A DNA stretch of 64,000 nt from Bacteroidota bacterium (GTDB lineage Bacteria; Bacteroidota; Bacteroidia; Chitinophagales; Saprospiraceae). A model generated the notes under the pieces. It was not told where the DNA came from, ran no database searches, and worked only from the letters and a program-made list of their open reading frames with translations. Each line of letters begins with the position of its first letter. The stretch's first letter is position 1. Made by a program: the position numbers and the translations under genes. The stretch covers positions 124,001 to 188,000 of the forward strand of contig JASBVF010000002.1 of assembly GCA_030147525.1 (NCBI GenBank), given 5' to 3'. This document shows positions 9,117 to 18,018 of the stretch, one piece after another.

Positions 9117-9170
9117 TTTTTCGATTCAAATCCAAAAATTCCATGTTTTTTTTCGATTTGAGTCGAAAAA
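9117..9170. repeat. Inverted repeat, 16-base arms (15/16)
   Basis: Arms 9117-9132 (TTTTTCGATTCAAATC) and 9155-9170 pair with one mismatch around a 22-base loop. It lies after the rluF stop in the minus direction and before the ATPase start, so it could act as a terminator-like or processing hairpin. There is no clean T-run. Confidence 0.6.
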
Positions 9171-9179
9171 GTCAAACAC

Positions 9180-9896
9180 TCACTCCGCCGTTCCCGCCAG
9201 CCGCTCCCGCAGCACCCGTAGTTCTTCCGTCGTCAAATCCCGCCATTGGCCTTGTTTCAAATCGCCCAATTCCACGTTCAGGATGCGCACCCGTTTCAGC
9301 GTGACGACTTTGTAATCGAGGTACTCGCACATCCGCCTGATCTGGCGGTTCAGGCCCTGGGTGAGGATGATTTTAAAACCGTGATTGTGCAGTTTTTGCA
9401 CGATGCAGGGTTTCGTGACGGTGCCTAAAATCGGCAGGCCGTTGCTCATGCGTTGGATGAAATTCTGCGTGACAGGACGGTCCACGGTGACGATGTATTC
9501 CTTTTCGTGGTTGTTTTCCACCCGCAGGATTTCGTTGACGATGTCGCCGTCGTTGGTCAGGAAAATCAGGCCGGTGGAGGCCTTGTCCAGTCTGCCGATG
9601 GGGAAGATGCGTTTGGGGTGTTTCACAAAATCAATGATGTTGTCCTTGTCTTTCAGGTCGGTGGTGCAGGTGATGCCGGGTGGCTTGTTGAGGGCGATGT
9701 AAACGGGCGCTGGTTTGGCTCTCAGCGGTTTACCGTTGATGGTCACCTCGTCGTTTTCCCGCACCCGGTTGCCTTTTTGAGCCACCTGACCGTTGATTTT
9801 CACCTGACCTGCCTCGATCCAGGTGTCGGCTACCCGGCGGGAGCAGATGCCCGTGCTGCTGATGTATTTGTTGAGACTTACGGAATTGTCTGACAT
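9180..9896 (-). CDS. rluF: 23S rRNA pseudouridine synthase RluF
   Basis: Start at 9896 (MSDNSVSLNKYISSTGICSR) gives the standard N-terminal S4 RNA-binding domain (residues 1-60: SLNKYISSTGICSRRVADTW, INGQVAQKGNRVR). A catalytic domain follows with IGRLDKASTGLI (catalytic Asp104), then the LTQGLNRQIRRMCEYLDYKV block characteristic of the RsuA/RluF group. RluF converts U2604 of 23S rRNA to pseudouridine in E. coli; the same position is inferred here. Length (238 aa) is close to the catalytic core of the family, shorter than E. coli RluF, which has a C-terminal extension. Transcribed apart from its neighbours. Confidence 0.9.
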   Translation of the reverse strand: MSDNSVSLNKYISSTGICSRRVADTWIEAGQVKINGQVAQKGNRVRENDEVTINGKPLRAKPAPVYIALNKPPGITCTTDLKDKDNIIDFVKHPKRIFPIGRLDKASTGLIFLTNDGDIVNEILRVENNHEKEYIVTVDRPVTQNFIQRMSNGLPILGTVTKPCIVQKLHNHGFKIILTQGLNRQIRRMCEYLDYKVVTLKRVRILNVELGDLKQGQWRDLTTEELRVLRERLAGTAE

Positions 9897-10010
9897 GCTG
9901 GACAAAAATTGTTGGATAATTTTGACCGACAAAGGTAGCCACATCGCCGGAGAGTAGCAGATATTTGAGGCCGTCCGATTGCCATTTTCTTCAAAATCCC
10001 AAAACCTTCC

Positions 10011-10018
10011 TACCTTCG
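10011..10018 (+). promoter_or_regulatory. Possible -7 box TACCTTCG
   Basis: TACCTTCG lies 25 bases before the ATG at 10043. It differs from TAnnTTTG at one base and is the same octamer seen upstream of the 22711-25479 TonB receptor gene. No convincing -33 box. Confidence 0.25.
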
Positions 10019-10042
10019 AACTTCGAATTCAACTTCTACTGC

Positions 10043-13000
10043 ATGACTTTCATTCACCTGGTAAAAAAACTTACGCTCCTGCTCCTGATCACGCTGTCGC
10101 TGCGATGCCAGACCGGTAGTGGCGATCAGCTTTTCACACAACTCTCCGCTTCAAAAACCGGTATCGGCTTCGCCAACAACCTGGACGAAAACGACCGTTT
10201 CAACATCATCAAATACCTCTACTACTACAACGGCGGCGGCGTGGCCACCGGCGATGTGAACAACGACGGTCTGCCCGATATCTTCTTCACGGCCAACCAG
10301 TTATCGAATAAACTTTACTTAAACAAAGGAAATTTTGAATTCGAAGACATCACCGAAAAAGCAGGACTGGACGACCTCGTTAACCGGGAAAATGAGACCG
10401 GGAAATGGACTACCGGCGTCACCATGGCCGATGTGAACGGCGACGGCTGGCTGGATATTTACGTTTGCGAAGTAGGTTTTTACAAAAGTGTGAACGGCCG
10501 TAACAAACTCTACATCAACAACCAGGACGGTACTTTTTCAGAAAAAGCCGAAGCCTACGGTCTCGCATTTAAAGGATTTTCCCAACAAGCCAGCTTCTTC
10601 GACTACGATCTCGACGGCGATCTGGACATGTTTCTGGTCACGCACTCGGTGCATTCGGCTGACAGCTACGACAAAGCGGAAAAAAGAAAGCGCAGGGACG
10701 ACATGGCTAAAGACCTGCTCTTTCGCAACGATGGCGGCCACTTCACGGACGTCAGCGAGGAGGCCGGCATTTACGGTGGGCCGATGGGCTATGGACTCGG
10801 TCTGGTGACTTCCGACCTGAACAACGACGGCCTGCCCGATGTGTACGTAACCAATGATTTTCATGAAAACGACTACCTGTACCTGAACAGCGGGCAATGG
10901 TCAGCAGCCGGTAATCTTCCATCTGCCGGATTTCAGGAAAAAATAAGCTCCTCCATGGGTTACACCAGCACCTTCAGCATGGGCGTGGACGTGGCCGATG
11001 TGAACAATGACGGCCTGCTGGACGTGATGACACTTGACATGAAACCGGAGGATGAAATCGTGCTGAAATCCAGTGCCGGCGCCGACCACTACAACCTCTA
11101 CCAGATGAAACTGACCTATGGCTACTACTACCAGTTCCCCCGGAATTGCCTGCAACTCGCTGCTTTTCAGGTAGATAGCCTGATTTCAAAAAATGATTCT
11201 CCGAACCAGTTCACGGACACTTCAGCTTACCAAGTGCCAGTTTTCAAATACTCCGAAGTTGCGGAGATGGCGGGCATTGCCGCCACTGACTGGAGCTGGA
11301 GCACCCTGCTCGCCGACCTGGACAACGACGGCTGGAAGGATATTTTCATCACCAATGGCATCTGGCGCCGCCCCAATGACTACGACTACCTCCGCTACGC
11401 CTCCAGCGAAGAGGTACAAAAAGCTGCCTCAGACCTGGAACTGGCCTCCAAAATGCCGCAGGGACTGGTGCCGAATTATGCTTTTCGAAACATGCCCCCG
11501 GAGCAGGGAATGTCCTCATGGGGAGTGCCCAGCTTCGAAAATGTTTCGAAAAAATGGGGCCTCGACCTGACCGGCTCTTCCAACGGCGCTGCCTACGCTG
11601 ACTTCGACGGCGACGGCGACCTGGATCTGGTGCTGAACAACCTCAACGCACCGGCAACGATCTACCGGAACAACTCGGAAGTTTTTTCAAAAAATAAATA
11701 CCTGAAAATCAGACTGGAAGGTGAAGGAGCCAACCGTTTCGGTGTCGGGGCAAGGGTGAGCGTGACGGCCGGTGGCGTGACGCAGGTGCAGGAACTTTCG
11801 CCCACCCGTGGGTGGCAGTCCTCGTCGGATTTTGTACTGAATTTTGGTTTGGGTAAAAATGAAAGTGTGCATGAGGTGAAAGTCACCTGGCCGGGCGGCA
11901 AGGCTCAGGTTTTAACACAAGTCCAAGTCAATCAGACACTTACCCTACGTCAATCCGACGCTGCAAAGACGAACAGTCACATCTCACCCAATTCCCAATT
12001 CCTAATTCCCAAATTCCCTACCCCCCCGATTTACCACCGTGAAAACCGCTTCACCGACTTCAACATCGAGCCACTGATGCCGCACATGCTGAGCACGCAA
12101 GGCCCGAAAATCGCCGTGGGCGACGTGGACGGCGACGGGCTGGACGATTTCTACCTCTGCGGAGCGAAGGCGCAGGCGGGGCAGTTGGCGATGGGCGGCA
12201 GGCAGTGGTCGGTGAGCAATCAGCCGGCTTTTGAAGAGGACTTCATGAGTGAAGATGTGGATGCCCATTTCTTCGATGCGGATGGCGATGGCGACCTCGA
12301 CCTGTTCGTGGTGAGCGGAGGCGGCGAGTACCGGGATGGTGCTGCGCAATTGCAGGACCGGCTCTACCTCAACGACGGGAAGGGTAATTTCACAAAAACA
12401 ACAGGCGATTGGCCGGCCACTAATGGCGCTTGCGCCGTGCCCGCAGACTTCAACGGCGATGGAGCAGTGGACCTGTTCATCGGCAGCCGCTCCATGACCG
12501 GGAGTTTCGGCCTTGCTCCGCAAAGTTTCATCTACCTCAACGACGGGAAGGGTAATTTCCGGGATGCCACCAGTGAGATTTGCCCGGAAATTTCGAGGGC
12601 AGGCATGATCACTTCGGCAGTCTGGCTGCCCAACGAGCGCCGGCTCATCGTAGCCGGAGAGTGGATGCCCGTCACCGCTTTCGATTTCTCCCAACTCAAT
12701 GCGAAGGCACAACAATTCACCGGCTCACACGGCCTCTGGAACACCCTTGCCGCTGCCGACTTCGATGGCGACGGCGACCTCGATCTGCTGGCCGGCAACC
12801 TTGGCCTGAACTCCGTTTTCACGGCTTCGCCGGAGGAACCGCTTGAGTTTTTTATCAAAGATTTCGACAACAACGGCGCCACCGACCCGGTGATTACCTA
12901 CTACCGGCAGGGCAAGCGCTACCCCTTCGTTTCGAAGGATGAACTGCTGAGTCAGCTGCCCGACCTGAAGAAGTCGCTGGTCAAATACACCGACTACGCT

Positions 13001-13450
13001 AACCGTACTTTTGATCAGATTTTTAGTGAAAAAATGCTGGAGGACGCCGTTCATCACCGGGCGGAAACGCTTCAGTCCATGTATTTTGAAAACCTCGGCG
13101 GCGGGAATTTCAAGGCAACGCCCCTTCCCTTGGCCGCCCAAATCGCACCAATCTATGCCTTCCTGCCCGGCGACTTCGACGGAGACGGGCGGCAGGATGC
13201 ACTGGCCGTGGGTAATTTCTATGCAAACCAGCCCAGCATCGGTCGCCTCGATGCGTCGTTCGGATGGTTTTTGAAAGGCGATGGCAAAGGTAATTTCACC
13301 CAAATACAACCCCGGGAAGGCGGGTTTCAGGTGCCGGGTGAAGGCAGAGATTTAAAACTGCTGAAAAACCGGAGCGGAAAGCAGTGGGTTCTGGCAGGAA
13401 GGAATAATGATGCTGTGCGCTTTTTTGAAATCAAAGTGCCGGAAAATTAA
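10043..13450 (+). CDS. FG-GAP/VCBS repeat lipoprotein with ASPIC/UnbV domain
   Basis: I start at 10043 because it gives a lipoprotein signal (MTFIHLVKKLTLLLLITLSL then R-Cys); upstream codons have no such feature. The protein holds at least a dozen Asp-rich calcium-loop repeats, such as DVNNDGLPDIFF, DVNGDGWLDIYV, DFDGDGDLDLVL and DFNGDGAVDLFI, expected to build one or two beta-propellers. Near residues 570-650 is an ASPIC/UnbV segment (NRFGVGARVSVTAGG, SPTRGWQSSSDF, VTWPGGKAQV). A lipid anchor on the outer membrane is expected. Such CRTAC1-like proteins are common in Bacteroidota and often sit near nutrient-uptake genes, but here it stands alone. Two internal copies of a Leu-Asn-Asp-Gly-Lys-Gly-Asn-Phe coding block (near 12370 and 12540) are almost identical DNA. 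Confidence 0.88.
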   Translation: MTFIHLVKKLTLLLLITLSLRCQTGSGDQLFTQLSASKTGIGFANNLDENDRFNIIKYLYYYNGGGVATGDVNNDGLPDIFFTANQLSNKLYLNKGNFEFEDITEKAGLDDLVNRENETGKWTTGVTMADVNGDGWLDIYVCEVGFYKSVNGRNKLYINNQDGTFSEKAEAYGLAFKGFSQQASFFDYDLDGDLDMFLVTHSVHSADSYDKAEKRKRRDDMAKDLLFRNDGGHFTDVSEEAGIYGGPMGYGLGLVTSDLNNDGLPDVYVTNDFHENDYLYLNSGQWSAAGNLPSAGFQEKISSSMGYTSTFSMGVDVADVNNDGLLDVMTLDMKPEDEIVLKSSAGADHYNLYQMKLTYGYYYQFPRNCLQLAAFQVDSLISKNDSPNQFTDTSAYQVPVFKYSEVAEMAGIAATDWSWSTLLADLDNDGWKDIFITNGIWRRPNDYDYLRYASSEEVQKAASDLELASKMPQGLVPNYAFRNMPPEQGMSSWGVPSFENVSKKWGLDLTGSSNGAAYADFDGDGDLDLVLNNLNAPATIYRNNSEVFSKNKYLKIRLEGEGANRFGVGARVSVTAGGVTQVQELSPTRGWQSSSDFVLNFGLGKNESVHEVKVTWPGGKAQVLTQVQVNQTLTLRQSDAAKTNSHISPNSQFLIPKFPTPPIYHRENRFTDFNIEPLMPHMLSTQGPKIAVGDVDGDGLDDFYLCGAKAQAGQLAMGGRQWSVSNQPAFEEDFMSEDVDAHFFDADGDGDLDLFVVSGGGEYRDGAAQLQDRLYLNDGKGNFTKTTGDWPATNGACAVPADFNGDGAVDLFIGSRSMTGSFGLAPQSFIYLNDGKGNFRDATSEICPEISRAGMITSAVWLPNERRLIVAGEWMPVTAFDFSQLNAKAQQFTGSHGLWNTLAAADFDGDGDLDLLAGNLGLNSVFTASPEEPLEFFIKDFDNNGATDPVITYYRQGKRYPFVSKDELLSQLPDLKKSLVKYTDYANRTFDQIFSEKMLEDAVHHRAETLQSMYFENLGGGNFKATPLPLAAQIAPIYAFLPGDFDGDGRQDALAVGNFYANQPSIGRLDASFGWFLKGDGKGNFTQIQPREGGFQVPGEGRDLKLLKNRSGKQWVLAGRNNDAVRFFEIKVPEN

Positions 13451-13530
13451 TTGAAAATCAGCGAGTTACACACCAACAAGATCAGTACATGTCTTTATTT
13501 TAACTTTTCTGACTTCAGAAAGTTGCTGTG

Positions 13531-14220
13531 TTAAACTCTCCCTTTTAAAAAACTGTCCAGGTCTTCCTTTTTTGAAAAAACCACCAGCAGGTCGCCGGTT
13601 TCCAGCATGGTTTCGGGCGTTACAACGCCGATGGAGTCCCGCACTTCACGAGTGACACCGAGAATATTTTTTCTTCGTTTTTTGCGGATGATGGTGATAA
13701 TGTTCATGCCAAACTGCTGCCTGAAAGCGCTCTCCCCGATGGTTTTACCCACCAGTTCTTCGGGGACGGTGATCTCATAAATCGAGTACTTTTCCGAAAT
13801 TTCAAACGAATCGATGATCTGTTTGAGCTCCAGTCTTTTGGCCAGGCGATAGGCGGCCTCCTCCTCAGGATGGATAATTTCATCCACGCCCATCGCTTCA
13901 AGCACGTTGTGGTGCAGCACCGTAATGGCCCGGCTGATGAGGCGTTTCGGGTTGTTTTGCTTGATGAGCGCCGTGGTTAGGATAGAACTGCCCTCGTCCT
14001 CGCCAATGGCTACGATGACTACATCAGACTCCTCAACAGGCAGATTTTTAACCGCTGCCGGGTTGGTGGAGTCCAGGCAAATGGCAAAAGTCATACGGTC
14101 TTTGATGGCTTCCACCCGGTCCTGGCGTTTATCGACAGCGATGACTTCATGGCCCATTTCCGTGAGCTTGAAGCCCAGCGAAGCGCCAAAATTTCCCATT
14201 CCGATGATGATAAATTTCAT
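13531..14220 (-). CDS. ktrA: Potassium uptake regulatory subunit KtrA/TrkA type
   Basis: Start at 14220 (MKFIIIGMGNFGASLGFKLT) puts the Rossmann glycine motif GMGNFG right at the N-terminus as in RCK-N domains; a longer upstream frame runs through a repeat and is not used. Residues 1-130 are the nucleotide-binding RCK_N domain (acidic VIAVDKRQDRVEAI, SDVVIVAIGEDE) and residues 140-229 an RCK_C domain (YEITVPEELVGKTIGESAFR). A single-RCK 229-residue subunit is the Ktr type rather than the double TrkA. It sits on the cytoplasmic face of KtrB and gates it with ATP/ADP or NAD(H). The ktrB gene lies just downstream, the spacer being one hairpin. Confidence 0.9.
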   Translation of the reverse strand: MKFIIIGMGNFGASLGFKLTEMGHEVIAVDKRQDRVEAIKDRMTFAICLDSTNPAAVKNLPVEESDVVIVAIGEDEGSSILTTALIKQNNPKRLISRAITVLHHNVLEAMGVDEIIHPEEEAAYRLAKRLELKQIIDSFEISEKYSIYEITVPEELVGKTIGESAFRQQFGMNIITIIRKKRRKNILGVTREVRDSIGVVTPETMLETGDLLVVFSKKEDLDSFLKGRV

Positions 14221-14226
14221 GGTAAA

Positions 14227-14294
14227 CGGTGGTCGGCAGACGGTTGACGGTAGACGGAGGCAGGATAAACCTGTCCACCGTCTGCCGACCACCG
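14227..14294. repeat. 18-bp perfect inverted repeat filling the ktrA-ktrB region
   Basis: Arms 14227-14244 (CGGTGGTCGGCAGACGGT) and 14277-14294 are exact reverse complements, 32 bases apart. The left arm starts 6 bases from the ktrA start and the right arm ends 12 bases before the ktrB stop. The arms contain repeated ACGGT words. A T7 run at 14301-14307 could make it a terminator on the plus strand, where no gene needs one. Confidence 0.85.
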
Positions 14295-14306
14295 CCAACC
14301 GTTTTT

Positions 14307-16091
14307 TTAAGTAATTGTCACATTCTCAACGGGATAGCGATACATTTTTGTCCCCGCTGCTTTTTTAAACATACCCAGCAAAAGCGTCAGAACACCAACT
14401 CTGCCTACAAACATGGTCAGAATAATAACCACCTTGCTCAAATCCGAGAGCAGTGGCGTGATGCCAAGCGAAAGCCCCACCGTGCCGAAGGCGGAGAAAC
14501 ATTCGAATGCAATTTTATCCAAAGATAGATCAGGGTTAAAAAACGTAACGGCCAACGTGGAAATCCCAAGCATCACCAAAGAAAGCGAGATGATGATAAA
14601 AGCCCGCATGATGGATTCTTTTGCAATTTCACGGTTAGCGAATTCAACTTGATCACGGCCACGGGCAAAATTGACAATGCCCAGCGCAGCCACCGCAATC
14701 GTACTTGTTTTGATGCCGCCGCCGGTCGAACCGGGCGAAGCACCGATCCACATCAGCAGCATGGTGATCAAGATACCCTCCCTCGAAAGCACGGCCATGT
14801 CGATGTTGTTAAAACCGGCTGTTCTGGGTGTCACACTACAAAAAAAAGCGGCCAGCCACTTCCCGATTCCGTCGTGTTCCCGGAGCGAAGTTGAGGATTC
14901 CGTAAAATAAAAAATCACTGTGCCAGCCACCAGCAGGATGGCAGTTGTGCGTAGCACAATCCGGCTGTTGAAGTTGATAACCCAGGGCGTATGGCGATAG
15001 CGTTCGCCCAAAAACAGATACCGGAACTGGCTCTGCAACCGCTGCCGGAAATAGCTGAAGATGTTGAAAGCAATGGCAAACCCAAGCCCGCCAAAAATGA
15101 TCAGGAATGCGATGGTCGTTTGAAAAAAGTAATTATTGCGCAGCACTTCGTCGTAGAGGCCGCTGGCTTTCAGCTGAAAACCTGCATTGTTGAAGGCTGA
15201 AATGGAATGAAAGATGGAAAAATAAAGCCGTTCGCCCAGCCCTCCGGGAAAATCGCCCGGAGAAAGCGAGAAAAAAAGCGTGGCAGCCCCTGCCAGCTCA
15301 ACACCCAGTGTGAACGTTACGATTTTGATGATGGTGGAAAAAACGTTGCGCATGTTTTCCTCGCCCATAAAATCCTGGTAGATTTTCTGGTTGCGAAAGG
15401 AGGTTTCACCTTTAAAAAAAAGCCCGAAAAAACTGGTGAACGTCATGACGCCCAAACCGCCCAGCGAAATGAGCACCAGAATCACATTTTGACCAAAACC
15501 GGTGAAGTAAGTCCCCGTGTCCACGACTGTCAGACCGGTAACACAAACGGCGCTGGTACTCGTAAAAATGGCATCAAGGAAGCCCAGTCCATCGTGCGTA
15601 GAAATGGGGAGCATCAGCGCAAATGCACCGATAAAAATCAGAATGAGAAAACTGAACATAAAGAGCAGCGGCGGATTGACCTTCAGCTTTTCAAGGCCAA
15701 GGCTACGCTTGGAAATTTCAACCATAAAAATCAGCGAGACAGCCAGCTGAAGGAATTCCCTCGAGTTAATGTCTTGCAGCAGCCGCACATCCCATTGCGC
15801 CAGCAACAAAGCCAGGATGAAAACGATCTCGAAAACCGTCACCCATTGCTCTCTTAACTTTTTGAAAATGAATCGATTAAGATAAAATCGAACTATAAAA
15901 AACAGGATAAAAAAAATCAGGCAGGTGTGGTAAAGAACATCGAACAGCGGGTGCCAGTCGCTGTGTATTCCACCCACATCGATAAAAACCGCAATAAAAC
16001 CGAGAATAGCAAAAACAAAAACTGCATTTTCAGTGAACTGCCCGGCTTGCAGGAGGTTATTTTTTTGGTTGAAAAACGCACGGAATTTCAC
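14307..16091 (-). CDS. ktrB: Potassium uptake channel subunit KtrB/TrkH type
   Basis: A 594-residue polytopic membrane protein. After an N-terminal extension with four or so hydrophobic segments (residues 20-150) come the four pore repeats of the superfamily, each with its filter glycine: TSAVCVTGLTVVDTG, SAFNNAGFQ, VTPRTAGFNNID and FSAFGTVGLSLG. The chain ends MFKKAAGTKMYRYPVENV. It moves K+ (with Na+ in Ktr systems) across the inner membrane under control of the RCK subunit encoded next to it. Here the channel gene is upstream and the regulator downstream in the minus direction. The N-terminal extension is longer than in B. subtilis KtrB. Confidence 0.92.
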   Translation of the reverse strand: MKFRAFFNQKNNLLQAGQFTENAVFVFAILGFIAVFIDVGGIHSDWHPLFDVLYHTCLIFFILFFIVRFYLNRFIFKKLREQWVTVFEIVFILALLLAQWDVRLLQDINSREFLQLAVSLIFMVEISKRSLGLEKLKVNPPLLFMFSFLILIFIGAFALMLPISTHDGLGFLDAIFTSTSAVCVTGLTVVDTGTYFTGFGQNVILVLISLGGLGVMTFTSFFGLFFKGETSFRNQKIYQDFMGEENMRNVFSTIIKIVTFTLGVELAGAATLFFSLSPGDFPGGLGERLYFSIFHSISAFNNAGFQLKASGLYDEVLRNNYFFQTTIAFLIIFGGLGFAIAFNIFSYFRQRLQSQFRYLFLGERYRHTPWVINFNSRIVLRTTAILLVAGTVIFYFTESSTSLREHDGIGKWLAAFFCSVTPRTAGFNNIDMAVLSREGILITMLLMWIGASPGSTGGGIKTSTIAVAALGIVNFARGRDQVEFANREIAKESIMRAFIIISLSLVMLGISTLAVTFFNPDLSLDKIAFECFSAFGTVGLSLGITPLLSDLSKVVIILTMFVGRVGVLTLLLGMFKKAAGTKMYRYPVENVTIT

Positions 16092-16248
16092 GCTGCAAAT
16101 TAACTTTTAAGCCTCGCTTGCCCTGGGTGCAACTACCCTTGCGGGAGCTTGTGCAGGAGACGATGGTTTTTCCGGTTTTTCCGGAATCAGCAACAAATGT
16201 AATAGATTGCGCATCGCTCTTCCAAACAATTATGCAGGGAGGCTCAGC

Positions 16249-17052
16249 TCACTTTCCGGCGGTCCGTTCCCTGAATTTTTTTTCAAAATCAGGGCTTTCC
16301 GTCCCCATCCACCGGTCCCAAAAGGTGAAATACAGCCCAAAATTAAACCTGAATTGCTTGTGATGCAGGTCGTGATGGGTAGCCCCGACTAACCATTTCC
16401 ATAGCCAGTGCCTTTCAGCGCCTTTGGGAAAAACCTCCACCGCTGCATGGTTCACCGTGCCGGAGATCGTCATAATAAAAAGCAGCAGGAACAGCGTGTA
16501 AAGGTGCATCGGTAAAAAAAGAATCAGCACCGGCACTACGATGGCTTGCAGCACTGACTCGATGGGGTGAAACGAAAAAGAAGTCAGCGATGAAGTTTCG
16601 ATGCTGTCATGGTGCCATTTGTGAATTTTCCGGTACACCTTAGGGAGGTGCATCCAGCGGTGAAGCCAGTAGTAGTAAGTTTCATGAAGCAGCAGTGCCG
16701 CTGCCAGGCTCAGGGGGTGGTACCAAACCGGGTATACCTCCCATCTGGTATAAATCTGCGTGTAACCCTGTTGCCAAAGTATGACCAGCACGGAGCCTAA
16801 AACAGCAAAAATGACAGAAGTGATGGCCGAACGGTAAACTTCCAGCCAGGCCTGTCGCTTCCCCAGCACGGGTTCGTGGATGATCCGCTGCTGAAAAACA
16901 GCCCTGAAAGCCACAAAAAACAAATAATGATAAGCTCCCGAAACCAGCAGGTAACGAACGAAAGTGACCATAAAAATAACTGCGCTCAGTGAAAAAAAAT
17001 AAAATGGTTCTGTGAAAGGTGTCTTCAAAAACGCTTCCATGCTGATTATCAA
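16249..17052 (-). CDS. Sterol desaturase / fatty acid hydroxylase family protein
   Basis: A 267-residue integral membrane di-iron enzyme with at least four hydrophobic segments. The histidine boxes are in family order: HETYYYWLHRWMH, HKWHHDS, NHAAVE and HHDLHHKQF. The family oxidises C-H bonds of lipids (sterols, fatty acids, carotenoids, alkylglycerols) with O2. The substrate cannot be read from sequence; no steroid or carotenoid genes lie nearby. Two starts are possible (17052, or 17040 giving MEAFLKTPFTEPFYFF). Upstream is a long gene-free stretch, so it is probably transcribed alone. Confidence 0.88.
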   Translation of the reverse strand: MIISMEAFLKTPFTEPFYFFSLSAVIFMVTFVRYLLVSGAYHYLFFVAFRAVFQQRIIHEPVLGKRQAWLEVYRSAITSVIFAVLGSVLVILWQQGYTQIYTRWEVYPVWYHPLSLAAALLLHETYYYWLHRWMHLPKVYRKIHKWHHDSIETSSLTSFSFHPIESVLQAIVVPVLILFLPMHLYTLFLLLFIMTISGTVNHAAVEVFPKGAERHWLWKWLVGATHHDLHHKQFRFNFGLYFTFWDRWMGTESPDFEKKFRERTAGK

Positions 17053-18018
17053 TAAAATTTTCTAACTCAGACCTGAGCCGGTTTTCCGTCTCTCCGGTAA
17101 CAACCGTCCGCCCGCCGGGTGGTTCAGCAATATACCGGCAAAAGATTCCGGAAACAGAATCTTTCGTCTTTTTGAATATCTTATGAGTGCTCAAGGCCAA
17201 AACACACCCGGGATGTAACAGAATTAACAGAGTCCGGAAAGCTTTGAAAATTTAAAATTTTTCACAAACAGTTGATTACAAATAATTTAGAGGCTGTTAT
17301 TTCTAACCTTTAAATATAGATTACTGCTTTCCGGACGGCTTAAAGATGTCACAGAAACAAGAAAGTCCGGAATACATACCCACCTGAGCACCTTAGTTTT
17401 ACGGCTGCTAAGCAAATGATTATCAAAATTTTATAAAATAATAAAGTGCTCACCGGGTAGTATTCATTTTTCCGGCACCAAGATAGCAATAAGAAGCAGT
17501 TGCCACCTTTGGACACATTTACGAGCACCAGGGACATTACTAAAAACAACAATTAAAGTACCTCTTCAAGGAATCGCTCACGCTGAACTCACCCGGCGGT
17601 TACGGGAGGAAAACAACAGCAATAATTTAAGCAAGCTTGCATATTAATTTGGTTGACACACGTTCAAATCCATTGTCCAGTAAACATGGCAGTGGATTTT
17701 TTCATTTGGGTAAATAAAGCCCAGGTTTGACAGTTGCGAGCAATGACGCCGGTGGTCAACCGTCAGCATTCGAGTACCGCTTTGATTGCTAAGCGTTTAT
17801 AAAAAACAGAAGTATCGTCTATTTCAAGCTGCATTTCTATATTTGCAAACCACACAAAAACAATACAATAGCACCTGTCTTCTATGTTTTCGCAATCTTC
17901 GTCTCTCCCCATCCAAGTGAAACAGGTCACCGGCTCAAAAACATTTCACCCAAAAAGACTGATGATTGTGGTCGCTTAAACATTTGAATCCATCGTTCAA
18001 TTCGCACACCTTTTGGTT
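17053..18018. other. Gene-free AT-rich stretch with alternative pairing segments
   Basis: No frame here looks like a gene; a 67-codon minus frame (17349-17552) and a 31-codon plus frame at 17884 have no support. The stretch is AT-rich. GTCCGGAAAGC at 17232-17242 is the exact reverse complement of 17326-17336, and TTCCGGAC within the latter can also pair with GTCCGGAA at 17365-17372, giving two mutually exclusive hairpins. A promoter-like box follows at 17838. Confidence 0.55.
17838..17845 (+). promoter_or_regulatory. Bacteroidota -7 box TATATTTG
   Basis: Exact TAnnTTTG match 174 bases before the serine hydrolase ATG at 18019; no TTG at the expected -33 spacing. If used, the leader is about 165 bases. 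Confidence 0.35.

Noticed and set aside
9094-9144. Upstream start of the DUF4143 ATPase at 9144
   Set aside because: The extra residues run through the inverted repeat and are Lys/Asn-rich; family proteins begin near MIKRIQEKNIRQW.
17349-17552. 67-codon minus-strand frame
   Set aside because: Hydrophobic translation of AT-rich DNA with no start context or neighbour support.
17884-17979. 31-codon plus-strand frame ahead of the serine hydrolase
   Set aside because: Possible leader peptide, but no conservation pattern or second copy to support it.
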